Positions 1-6,641 of a DNA stretch of 26,243 bases are shown one piece after another. The stretch is taken from positions 3,136 through 29,378 of the forward strand of contig LWDM01000065.1 in NCBI GenBank assembly GCA_002083525.1, given 5' to 3'. The translations under genes and the position numbers were made by a program. The notes beneath the pieces were generated by a model. That model was not told where the DNA came from, did no database searches, and saw only the letters and a program-made list of their open reading frames with translations. Numbering within the stretch: the stretch's first letter is position 1; every line of letters begins with the position of its first letter. This DNA is from Proteobacteria bacterium SG_bin9 (GTDB lineage: Bacteria; Pseudomonadota; Alphaproteobacteria; Rhizobiales; Xanthobacteraceae).

Positions 1-21
1 CGGGGGTTTCTCGCGAAATAG

Positions 22-202
22 GCCGTTAACACCATCGCGTGCGGAACGCCGGATAATGTCGGCGTGACCGTGGTGACCTTGCTCGTGTGCTTGTTTTTTA
101 CGCGCACGAGGCTGCGGACGCGTTGCGCGTCCGGCGTTCCGCGCGCCCTCATATGAGGGTGACAGACGGAAGCGAGACTTCGGCGCCCCCGCGCCGTTAA
201 CA
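22..202. repeat. structured non-coding element bounded by 10-bp direct repeats
   Basis: No credible gene lies in the first 371 bases. This part is packed with inverted repeats. Arms GCGGAACGCCGGA (41-53) and TCCGGCGTTCCGC (130-142) pair perfectly. Inside them CTCGTGTGC (82-90) pairs with GCGCACGAG (102-110). GGACGCG/CGCGTCC forms a tight hairpin at 116-132, and CCCTCATATGAGGG (146-159) is a perfect palindrome. The 10-mer GCCGTTAACA occurs at both 22-31 and 193-202, as a target-site duplication would. I infer a dispersed intergenic element or structured RNA leader. The family is not identified. Confidence 0.45.
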
Positions 203-264
203 ACAGGGGTGATCAAACATGTCTGAAGAGGTCGTGAGGAACAAAGCACTGGCCACACATTCTG

Positions 265-356
265 TCGTCATCACCGGGCTTGACCCGGTGATCCACGCCT
301 TAACGGCATCACATCGGGCGAAGACGTGGATGGCCGGGTCAAGCCCGGCCATGACG
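265..356. repeat. long imperfect intergenic palindrome
   Basis: The left arm (265-301, core CACCGGGCTTGACCCGGTG) and right arm (321-356, core GGCCGGGTCAAGCCCGGCC) are near-perfect reverse complements separated by about 19 bases, so the whole unit can fold into one long hairpin. Each arm core is itself palindromic. From memory this matches a palindrome dispersed many times between genes in Bradyrhizobium and Rhodopseudomonas. It lies 15 bases beyond the stop codon of the minus-strand moeB-like gene and may stop or stabilise that transcript. Confidence 0.75.
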
Positions 357-371
357 AAGAGAGAAGCAGTG

Positions 372-1172
372 CTACCTATGCCCGCTCAGGTCCGTGATCG
401 TCGGCTTATCGCCGTTGAGCGGATTGGCCGGATCGCGCATGTAACGCAGCGTCTCGAAGCGCATCGCGCGCGCATCGATCATCAGCAGGCGGCCGACGAG
501 GCCTTCGCCGAAGCCGACGATTTCGCGGATCGCTTCCAGCGCTGCCATCGAGCCCAACACACCGGCGAGCGCGCCGAGAATGCCCACCTCCTCGCAGCTC
601 GGCACGGTGCCGGGCGGCGGCGCTTCCGGAAACAGGCAGCGATAGGTCGGGTTCTTCTCGCCCGCGGCATTCGTCTCATGCGCGCGGATCGTCGTCAGCG
701 AACCGTCGAACACGCCGAGCGCTGCCGTAATCAGCGGCCGCTTGGCGAGAAAGCACGCGTCGGAGACGAGATAGCGCGTGGTGAAATTGTCCGAGCCGTC
801 GAGCACGACGTCGTATTCGCCGATCAGCTGCATCACGTTCGCCGCCGTGATGCGCACCGGATGCGCGCGAAACGCCACATGCGGATTCAGCGCCGCGATC
901 GCCGTTCCCGCGCTCTCGACCTTCGGTTTGCCGACATCATCCGTCGTGTGGATCACCTGCCGCTGCAAGTTCGACAGCGATACGGTGTCGTCATCGGCAA
1001 CGCCGAGCGTGCCGACACCGGCGGCGGCGAGATACATCAGCGCCGGTGCGCCGAGCCCGCCCGCGCCGACCACCAGAACGCGCGCCTTTTTCAACGCGGC
1101 CTGGCCCTGCCCGCCCACATCGCGCATGACGATGTGGCGCGCGTATCGCTCGAGCTCGGCGGCATTCAGCAT
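372..1172 (-). CDS. moeB: MoeB/ThiF-family adenylyltransferase, zinc cysteines degenerate
   Basis: The E1-like enzyme uses ATP to adenylate the C-terminal glycine of a small sulfur carrier, in the MoeB case MoaD for molybdopterin synthesis, in the cytoplasm. The 266-residue protein covers the whole family. Visible features are the nucleotide-binding loop VGAGGLG (35-41), acidic DDD (60-62), the Arg-bearing NLQRQ (68-72), K84, DGSDN (125-129) and the conserved PSCEEVG (191-197). The two zinc CxxC pairs of E. coli MoeB are largely gone: the first reads T176-Y-R-C179 and the second N250-P-L-N253. No moaD or thiS is adjacent, so MoeB versus another ThiF/HesA role is uncertain. It is transcribed away from the next gene, with a 170-bp spacer between the two starts. 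A large palindrome follows its stop. Confidence 0.85.
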   Translation of the reverse strand: MLNAAELERYARHIVMRDVGGQGQAALKKARVLVVGAGGLGAPALMYLAAAGVGTLGVADDDTVSLSNLQRQVIHTTDDVGKPKVESAGTAIAALNPHVAFRAHPVRITAANVMQLIGEYDVVLDGSDNFTTRYLVSDACFLAKRPLITAALGVFDGSLTTIRAHETNAAGEKNPTYRCLFPEAPPPGTVPSCEEVGILGALAGVLGSMAALEAIREIVGFGEGLVGRLLMIDARAMRFETLRYMRDPANPLNGDKPTITDLSGHR

Positions 1173-1342
1173 GCGAGGGCTTTCGGCATCGGGATCGTCA
1201 AAGTGAAGATCATCGGCTCATTTCGCGTGAACGACCTTGCAGGTCAAGCGCCTGACGCAGAAGCGTCCTTGAACCGCCAAAGACCTGTGGCACACTCAGT
1301 ATCTAGGCTCAGGCCACGCGCATTCCAGTGCCGGAAAATATC

Positions 1343-2704
1343 ATGAAATTGCTGTTCGCCGCCTCGCTCATCGCCCTCTCCGCCACCACGGCGCTGGCGC
1401 AGACGGCCCCTCCAGCCGCGAAGCAAAAGGCAGCGCCGGCGCCCGCCGCGACCCCGCCGGCCAAGCAGACGCCGGCCGATACGGCCAAGGCGCTGGGCCA
1501 GGCCGACCGTATCGCGCTGCAGACCGACCTCGTCTGGACCGGCGACTACAATGGCGTCGTCAACGGCGAGATTTCCGACCGCGTGATCGCGGCGATCAAG
1601 AAATTCCAGAAGGATCAGGGTGCGAAGGAAACCGGGGTACTCAACACACAGGAGCGGGCGGCGCTCGCGGCTGCCTCGAAGAAGGCACAGGACAATGTCG
1701 GCTGGAAGGTCGTGACCGATATGGTCACTGGCGCACGCGTCGGCCTTCCGGGCAAACTCCTGCCGCAGCAGAACTCCGATCCCAACGGCACGCGCTGGTC
1801 GGCGCCGCAAGGCACCATCCAGGTGAACCTCGCGCGGCGCAAGGAAGCGGGCGCCACGCTCGCCACCGTGGCCGAGCGCGAGAAGAAAGAACCAGCGAAC
1901 CGCAAGATTCTCTACAGCGCCGTGCGGCCGGATTTCTTCGTGCTGTCCGGATTGCAGGGGCTGAAGAAGTTCTATCTGCGCGGCCAGATCAGCGGCGACG
2001 AAGTGCGCGTGCTGACCGTGCTCTACGATCAGGCCACCGAAGGCACCATGGAGCCGGTGGTGATCGCGATGTCGAATGCGTTCGCCGCATTTCCGGGCGC
2101 AGCACCGGCTCAGACCGCGGCCGCACCGCCGCCGCGCAAGAAGGTCGAATACGCGAGCGGCATCGTGCTCAGCACCGACGGCCTGATCGTGACCGATCGG
2201 CAGGCGGTCGACGGCTGCCAGTTCATCAGCATTCCGCCATTCGGCAATGCCGATCGCATCGCTGAGGACAAGGAGCGCGATCTCGCACTGCTGCGCGTTT
2301 ATGGCGCCAAGGATCTGAAGCCGCTGACCATCGTCTTTGCCGCTGCGGCTAAATCCGATGTCACCGTTACCGGCATCGCCGATCCTCAGGACCAGTCCGG
2401 CGGCGCGGCGATCACCAGCGTCGCAGCGCGCGTCGGCGCCGACAATTCGCTCTCGCCGCTGCCGGGAATCGGCTTCACTGGCGGTGCCGTTGTCGACACC
2501 GAGGGCAGATTCGCCGGCATGGCATTGCTGAAGCCGGCCGTCGTCGCGGCTGCAGGTGCCACGCCGGCGACGCCTGCGGCGACGGCGTTTCTCGTCAGAG
2601 TCAATGCTATGCGGGAGTTTGTCGGCAAGCACGGCGCGACGGCGGGCGAACCGAACCGAGACCCGAAAGTATCGGTCGTGCGCGTGATCTGCGTGCGGAA
2701 GTGA
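1343..2704 (+). CDS. secreted peptidoglycan-binding protein with inactive-looking trypsin-like domain
   Basis: I chose the ATG at 1343 over an in-frame GTG at 1328 because it begins a classic signal peptide: MKLL, a hydrophobic stretch, then a likely cut after ALAQ near residue 20. A Pro/Ala/Lys-rich linker (21-50) leads to a PG_binding_1-like domain (about 53-112, including YNGVVNGEISD and IKKFQKDQG). A middle region (120-250) follows, and a trypsin/HtrA-like fold spans about 268-400. In that fold the catalytic positions look altered. The TNxHVV-type motif reads TDRQAV, giving Gln at 287. The GxSGGP motif reads GFTGGA, giving Thr at 379. Only the Asp of DLALLRV (D313) remains. I infer a periplasmic cell-wall-binding pseudoprotease. 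The gene is monocistronic and ends at a palindrome shared with convergent mutM. Confidence 0.8.
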   Translation: MKLLFAASLIALSATTALAQTAPPAAKQKAAPAPAATPPAKQTPADTAKALGQADRIALQTDLVWTGDYNGVVNGEISDRVIAAIKKFQKDQGAKETGVLNTQERAALAAASKKAQDNVGWKVVTDMVTGARVGLPGKLLPQQNSDPNGTRWSAPQGTIQVNLARRKEAGATLATVAEREKKEPANRKILYSAVRPDFFVLSGLQGLKKFYLRGQISGDEVRVLTVLYDQATEGTMEPVVIAMSNAFAAFPGAAPAQTAAAPPPRKKVEYASGIVLSTDGLIVTDRQAVDGCQFISIPPFGNADRIAEDKERDLALLRVYGAKDLKPLTIVFAAAAKSDVTVTGIADPQDQSGGAAITSVAARVGADNSLSPLPGIGFTGGAVVDTEGRFAGMALLKPAVVAAAGATPATPAATAFLVRVNAMREFVGKHGATAGEPNRDPKVSVVRVICVRK

Positions 2705-2706
2705 TT

Positions 2707-2785
2707 GTCATTGCGAGCGAAGCGAAGCAATCCAGTTCAACATTAGAACGTGGATTGCTTCGTCGCGAATGCTCCTCGCAATGAC
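2707..2785. repeat. intergenic palindromic repeat between convergent genes
   Basis: Left arm GTCATTGCGAGCGAAGCGAA plus GCAATCCA (2707-2734) pairs with a right arm at 2751-2785 that starts TGGATTGCTTCG and ends CTCGCAATGAC. The right arm carries a few extra bases. The repeat fills nearly the whole gap between the pseudoprotease stop (2704) and the mutM stop (2796) and could act as a bidirectional terminator. From memory it matches a widely dispersed repeat in related Hyphomicrobiales genomes. It differs in sequence from the 265-356 palindrome. Confidence 0.75.
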
Positions 2786-2795
2786 GGAAACTACG

Positions 2796-3692
2796 TCACT
2801 TCTGGCACGTCGCGCACCAGAAGGTCGAGCGGCCGCTCTGCACGATGCGCTTGATGGTGCCGCCGCAGCTCCTCTTGCCACAGCGCTCGCCCTCGCGATC
2901 GTAAACGCGGAACGAGTGCTGGAAGTAGCCGAGTTCGCCTGACGTCTGGCGATGGTCGCGCAGCGACGAGCCGCCCGCCTCGATCGCCTCGTTCAGCACG
3001 GCGTGAATGTTCTTCACCAGCAACTTCGCCTGATCGGTCGGTTCGCCGCTGCGTGATGCCAGCGTTGACGCCATCCGCTTCGGCGAGAGTTGCGAGCGGT
3101 GCAGCGCCTCGCAGACGTAGATATTGCCGAGCCCTGCGACGACACGCTGATCGAGCAGCGCCGCTTTGAGATTCGTCTTCTTGCCGATGCACGAGCGCGC
3201 CAACATCGCAGCATCGAACGCGTTGCCAAGCGGCTCAGGCCCGAGGCCTTTCAGCAGCGGATCGTCATCGAGCGATGCGCGCGGAATGATCTTCATGTAA
3301 CCGAAGCGGCGTGGATCGTTGAAGACCACCGCCTTGCCCGGCGACATGTGAAACACCACATGATCGTGCGCGCGATCCTCGCTGCGGGCGTAATGAAACT
3401 CACCCAGCACGTCGCCGTTTTTTGCTTTTCCTGCCTTTGCATCGATGACGCGAAACGATCCGGACATACCAAGATGCATCAAGAGAACATCGCCGGAGCC
3501 GAGATCGGCCATCAGGTATTTGGCGCGGCGGCCGAGCCCGACCACCGTCTGCCCTTCGAGCCGCTTGACGAAATCCGGCTGGAACGGAAAGCGCAGATCC
3601 TTGCGGCGCTGCTCGACGCGCGCGATGCGCGCGCCTTCCATCACAGGCTGAAGACCACGGCGAACAGTTTCGACTTCGGGTAACTCGGGCAT
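2796..3692 (-). CDS. mutM: formamidopyrimidine-DNA glycosylase (Fpg/MutM)
   Basis: MutM removes 8-oxoguanine and ring-opened purines from DNA and cuts the abasic site by beta/delta elimination. The N-terminus MPELPEVETV supplies the catalytic Pro2 and Glu3, and RRAKYL carries the conserved Lys58. MHLGMSG follows near 72-78. The C-terminal zinc finger is intact, with C271 and C276 (spacing of four rather than the common two) and C293 and C296 in WCATCQ. R288 sits in GRSTFWC. At 298 residues it is slightly longer than the usual 270-290 because of an insert around 83-95. Only 13 bases separate it from the upstream VOC gene, and no clear ribosome site is visible, so the two are probably co-transcribed. 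Confidence 0.97.
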   Translation of the reverse strand: MPELPEVETVRRGLQPVMEGARIARVEQRRKDLRFPFQPDFVKRLEGQTVVGLGRRAKYLMADLGSGDVLLMHLGMSGSFRVIDAKAGKAKNGDVLGEFHYARSEDRAHDHVVFHMSPGKAVVFNDPRRFGYMKIIPRASLDDDPLLKGLGPEPLGNAFDAAMLARSCIGKKTNLKAALLDQRVVAGLGNIYVCEALHRSQLSPKRMASTLASRSGEPTDQAKLLVKNIHAVLNEAIEAGGSSLRDHRQTSGELGYFQHSFRVYDREGERCGKRSCGGTIKRIVQSGRSTFWCATCQK

Positions 3693-3705
3693 GGTGGTGG
3701 ATCGC

Positions 3706-4089
3706 TCAGGTCGTGACGGTCTCGTCGTGATACTCGGTGAACATCAGATAGTTGTGGAACGGATCGGCGATCGTCATCGTCGTCGCGCCCCATTCCTGCT
3801 TTTCGAGGCCAGGCCGCGAAAAACGATACTTCTTGGCGAGCAGCGCCTCCCGATAGTCGCGCAGGCCCTTCATCACGATCATCACCTTCGAACCCGGCGC
3901 GGCATCTCCGTGATGCTCGCTGATATGCAGAACGATGCCGCCGCGCGACGCCTGCACATAAAGCGGCAGATCGTCCGCAAAGCGATGTTCCCAGTCGATC
4001 TTGAAGCCGAGAAAGTCGATGTAGAACTCCCGCATCTTCGCCGGATCGAACATGCGCAGGATCGGAACGATCCGGTTGAACTCTGTCAT
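3706..4089 (-). CDS. VOC/glyoxalase-superfamily protein (bleomycin-resistance-like)
   Basis: This small 127-residue protein has the vicinal-oxygen-chelate fold signature of repeated beta-alpha-beta-beta-beta units: VPILRMFDPAKMREFYIDFLGFK near the start, IVLHISEHHGD in the middle and MTIADPFHNYLMF near the end. The pattern resembles the bleomycin-binding (BLMA) and YaeR-type branch. The substrate cannot be told from sequence. The ATG at 4089 is preferred over one 21 bases upstream because GGGGAAGGG lies at the right distance before it. It heads a probable two-gene unit with mutM and is divergent from ubiE. Confidence 0.8.
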   Translation of the reverse strand: MTEFNRIVPILRMFDPAKMREFYIDFLGFKIDWEHRFADDLPLYVQASRGGIVLHISEHHGDAAPGSKVMIVMKGLRDYREALLAKKYRFSRPGLEKQEWGATTMTIADPFHNYLMFTEYHDETVTT

Positions 4090-4183
4090 TGCCAAACCCT
4101 TCCCCGGCACCTTCCGCGCCGGTCACCCAAGTTAACCACCGCGCTCACGAAAAACTGTCACGAGGCCGCAGTGGCGGCTCCCC

Positions 4184-4213
4184 TTGTAGCGCCCGGCCAA
4201 GCGACAGGCTATG
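4184..4213 (+). promoter_or_regulatory. candidate sigma-70 promoter for ubiE-ubiB
   Basis: TTGTAG (4184-4189) and GCTATG (4208-4213) are separated by 18 bases, an acceptable -35/-10 arrangement. Transcription would start near 4220 and leave a short leader before the ATG at 4238. The in-frame ATG at 4211 falls inside the -10 box, which argues against its use as the start. This rests on sequence pattern only. Confidence 0.35.
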
Positions 4214-4237
4214 GTCCGCCCGCGAGAGGCATGCGCG

Positions 4238-4999
4238 ATGGAACAGTCTGAAAAAACAACGCATTTCGGCTTCAAGGACGTCAACCTTGAGGACAAGCAG
4301 ACGCTCGTGAACGACGTCTTCCACAGCGTCGCGCACCGCTATGACCTGATGAACGACCTGATGTCGGCCGGCGTGCACCGGGCGTGGAAAAGCGCCATGG
4401 TGACCGCGCTCAATCCGCCGCGTGGCGATACGCCTTTCGCGCTGCTCGATGTGGCCGGCGGCACCGGCGACATTTCCTTCCGCGCGGCCGAAGCCTCCGG
4501 CTCCGGTTTTCAGGCGACCGTCTGCGACATCAACACCGATATGCTCGACGTCGGCCGCGAGCGCGCGCGCGCGCGGCACCTCGACGACCGCGTCACCTTC
4601 GTCGAAGGCAATGCAGAAGCGCTGACATTTTCTGATCGCAGCTTCGACGGCTACACGATCGCTTTCGGCATTCGTAATGTGCCGCGTATCGAGCTGGTGC
4701 TGCAGGAAGCCTATCGCGTGCTGAAGCCCGGCGGACGTTTTCTCTGCCTCGAATTTTCCAACGTCGACGTGCCAGGTCTCGACAGGCTCTACGACTTCTT
4801 CTCGTTCAAGGTGATCCCGGAGCTCGGCCGCGCGGTGACCGGCGACGCCGAATCCTATCGCTACCTCGTCGAGTCGATCCGTCAGTTCCCGCGCCCGCAA
4901 GCGTTCGCCGATATGATCAGGGCGGCCGGCTTCGCACGCGTGAAGTGGCAGCCGATGTCCGGCGGCATCGTCGCATTGCATTCAGGCTGGCGTCTGTGA
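4238..4999 (+). CDS. ubiE: UbiE C-methyltransferase of ubiquinone synthesis
   Basis: UbiE methylates the benzoquinol ring carbon (2-methoxy-6-polyprenyl-1,4-benzoquinol methylase) using S-adenosylmethionine. The family also acts in menaquinone synthesis. The SAM loop LLDVAGGTGD (69-78) is clear, as are VAHRYDLMNDLMSAGVHRAWK (31-51), CDINTDML (96-103), FGIRNV (143-148) and VLKPGGRFLCLEFS (161-174). The ATG at 4238 gives 253 residues, the usual size, and is preceded by GAGAGG nine bases upstream. Longer in-frame starts at 4211 would overlap the candidate promoter. The stop overlaps the GTG start of ubiB by four bases, so translation is probably coupled. Confidence 0.96.
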   Translation: MEQSEKTTHFGFKDVNLEDKQTLVNDVFHSVAHRYDLMNDLMSAGVHRAWKSAMVTALNPPRGDTPFALLDVAGGTGDISFRAAEASGSGFQATVCDINTDMLDVGRERARARHLDDRVTFVEGNAEALTFSDRSFDGYTIAFGIRNVPRIELVLQEAYRVLKPGGRFLCLEFSNVDVPGLDRLYDFFSFKVIPELGRAVTGDAESYRYLVESIRQFPRPQAFADMIRAAGFARVKWQPMSGGIVALHSGWRL

Positions 5000-6564
5000 T
5001 CTCTGCCGTCACTCATATGGTTCGGCTGCTGCGCGCCGGTTTCGTGTTCGCGCGCGAAGGCGTGTTCGGTGTCGTCGATCCGACACCGCTGCCGCCGCAA
5101 GCTCAGCTTGCGATCCGTCTGGCGCGGCTGATCGAACGGCCCGGCGTCAAATCCGGTGCGCGGCTGTCGCGGGCGCTGACACGGCTCGGCCCGACCTACG
5201 TCAAGCTCGGACAGTTTCTCGCGACGCGTCCCGATGTGGTCGGTGTCGCACTCGCCCGCGATCTCGAGAGCCTGCAGGATCGCTTGCCGGCCTTTCCGCA
5301 AGCCGAAGCCGAAAGCACGGTCGCCACATCGCTGGAACGTCCTCTCGCACAGGCATTTGTGAGCTTCGGTCCGTCGGTTGCTGCGGCCTCGATCGCGCAG
5401 GTGCATCGCGCCGAGACGGACACCAACGGCGTGCGCAAAACTGTCGCCGTCAAAATTCTGCGGCCGAATATTGCCGCACGCTTTCGCCGCGACCTGAAGT
5501 CGTTCCTGTTCATCGCGCACAAGGCCGAGCGTTTCTCGGCCGAAGCGCGGCGGCTGCGCCTCGTCGAGGTGTTCGAAACGCTGGCGCGTTCGGTCGCCAT
5601 GGAAATGGATTTGCGGTTAGAGGCCGCCGCCATGTCCGAGATCGCGGAGAACACGCGGCAGGACCCGGACTTCCGCACACCGATGGTCGACTGGGATCGC
5701 ACCAGCCACTCGGTGCTGACGATGGAGTGGATCGACGGCATCGCACTCAACGATCACACCGGGCTTGAGAAAGCGAACGTCGATCTGCCCGATCTCGGCC
5801 GCAAGGTGATCCAGAGCTTCCTGCGTCACGCCCTGCGCGATGGCTTCTTCCACGCCGACATGCATCCGGGCAATCTCTTCATCGACCCCGAAGGCCGCCT
5901 CGTCGCCGTCGACTTCGGCATCATGGGCCGGCTCGGGCCGAAGGAGCGGCGCTTCCTCGCCGAAATTCTGCTCGGCTTCATCACCCGCGACTATCGCCGC
6001 GTGGCGGAGGTTCACTTCGAAGCCGGCTACGTGCCCTCGCATCACTCGGTCGAGAATTTCGCGCAGGCCATCCGGGCCATTGGTGAGCCGATCCACAATC
6101 GCACCGCCGAGGAAATCTCGATGGCGCGCTTGCTCACCCTGCTGCTCGAGGTCACCGGCCTGTTCGACATGCGCACGCGGCCGGAATTGATCCTGCTGCA
6201 GAAGACGATGGTGGTCGTCGAGGGCGTCGCGCGCAGCTTCGATCCCAAGCTCGACATCTGGACCACGGCGGAGCCGGTGGTGCGCGAATGGATCGAGCGC
6301 AACCTCGGTCCGGTCGGCCGCATCAGCAGCGCGGCGCAGGGCGCGGGTGAGCTTAGCCGCATTCTCTCCGGCCTGCCGGCGATCGCTGCCCGCTCGGTGG
6401 CGGCGCTCGAGCAGTTCGAGACGGCGACCCGCAACGGCCTGGTGCTGGCGCCCGAGACAGTCGAGGCGATCGGCCGCGCCGAAGCCCGTCGCAACCGCTG
6501 GAGCACGGTGGCGCTGTGGATCATCGCACTGAGCTTCTTAGGGATTCTCTGGTCGATCCGCTGA
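4996..6564 (+). CDS. ubiB: UbiB atypical kinase/ATPase of ubiquinone synthesis
   Basis: UbiB belongs to the ADCK/COQ8 protein-kinase-like family and supports the ubiquinone-synthesis complex, probably as an ATPase at the membrane. The hallmarks are present: KLGQ (70-73), the Ala-rich loop AAASIAQVH (129-137), the ATP lysine in VAVK (150-153), HADMHPGNLF with D288, and VDFG with D306. The last 20 or so residues form one membrane helix (WSTVALWIIALSFLGILW). I chose the GTG at 4996, which shares GTGA with the ubiE stop and gives 522 residues. An ATG at 5017 is a weaker alternative. The stop overlaps the first of three TGATAT-type sites upstream of coaBC. Confidence 0.95.
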   Translation: MISAVTHMVRLLRAGFVFAREGVFGVVDPTPLPPQAQLAIRLARLIERPGVKSGARLSRALTRLGPTYVKLGQFLATRPDVVGVALARDLESLQDRLPAFPQAEAESTVATSLERPLAQAFVSFGPSVAAASIAQVHRAETDTNGVRKTVAVKILRPNIAARFRRDLKSFLFIAHKAERFSAEARRLRLVEVFETLARSVAMEMDLRLEAAAMSEIAENTRQDPDFRTPMVDWDRTSHSVLTMEWIDGIALNDHTGLEKANVDLPDLGRKVIQSFLRHALRDGFFHADMHPGNLFIDPEGRLVAVDFGIMGRLGPKERRFLAEILLGFITRDYRRVAEVHFEAGYVPSHHSVENFAQAIRAIGEPIHNRTAEEISMARLLTLLLEVTGLFDMRTRPELILLQKTMVVVEGVARSFDPKLDIWTTAEPVVREWIERNLGPVGRISSAAQGAGELSRILSGLPAIAARSVAALEQFETATRNGLVLAPETVEAIGRAEARRNRWSTVALWIIALSFLGILWSIR

Positions 6565-6596
6565 TATGATTGCATTGATATCATCTTGTGATATCG
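6562..6596. promoter_or_regulatory. three phased TGATATCA-like sites upstream of coaBC (candidate RHH operator)
   Basis: TGATATGA (6562-6569), TGATATCA (6576-6583, a perfect palindrome) and TGATATCG (6589-6596) repeat with centre spacings of 14 and 13 bases. They form an AT-rich patch in a GC-rich region, 46 bases before the coaBC ATG. The downstream product begins with a FitA-like ribbon-helix-helix domain. From memory, FitA half-sites resemble TGATAGCA/TGCTATCA. Autoregulation is an inference. Confidence 0.45.
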
Positions 6597-6641
6597 TTGC
6601 CTTCAGATTGTCATTCGCGGGCGAGTCCGGAGTCCCAGTCT

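Noticed and set aside
1233..1267. Small inverted repeats GACCT-TGC-AGGTC and GACGC-AGAA-GCGTC between moeB and the pseudoprotease gene
   Set aside because: Five-base arms are expected by chance in GC-rich DNA, and no regulator gene is nearby. I do not call them operators.
219..1346. Long plus-strand open frame of 375 codons
   Set aside because: It runs antisense through the moeB-like gene, is very rich in Arg and His, and encodes no recognisable domain. Its first part is the translated palindrome.
1244..2632. Minus-strand open frame of 462 codons
   Set aside because: It is antisense to the signal-peptide-bearing pseudoprotease gene, has a low-complexity Arg/Gly composition, and shows no motif. 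It is a high-GC shadow.
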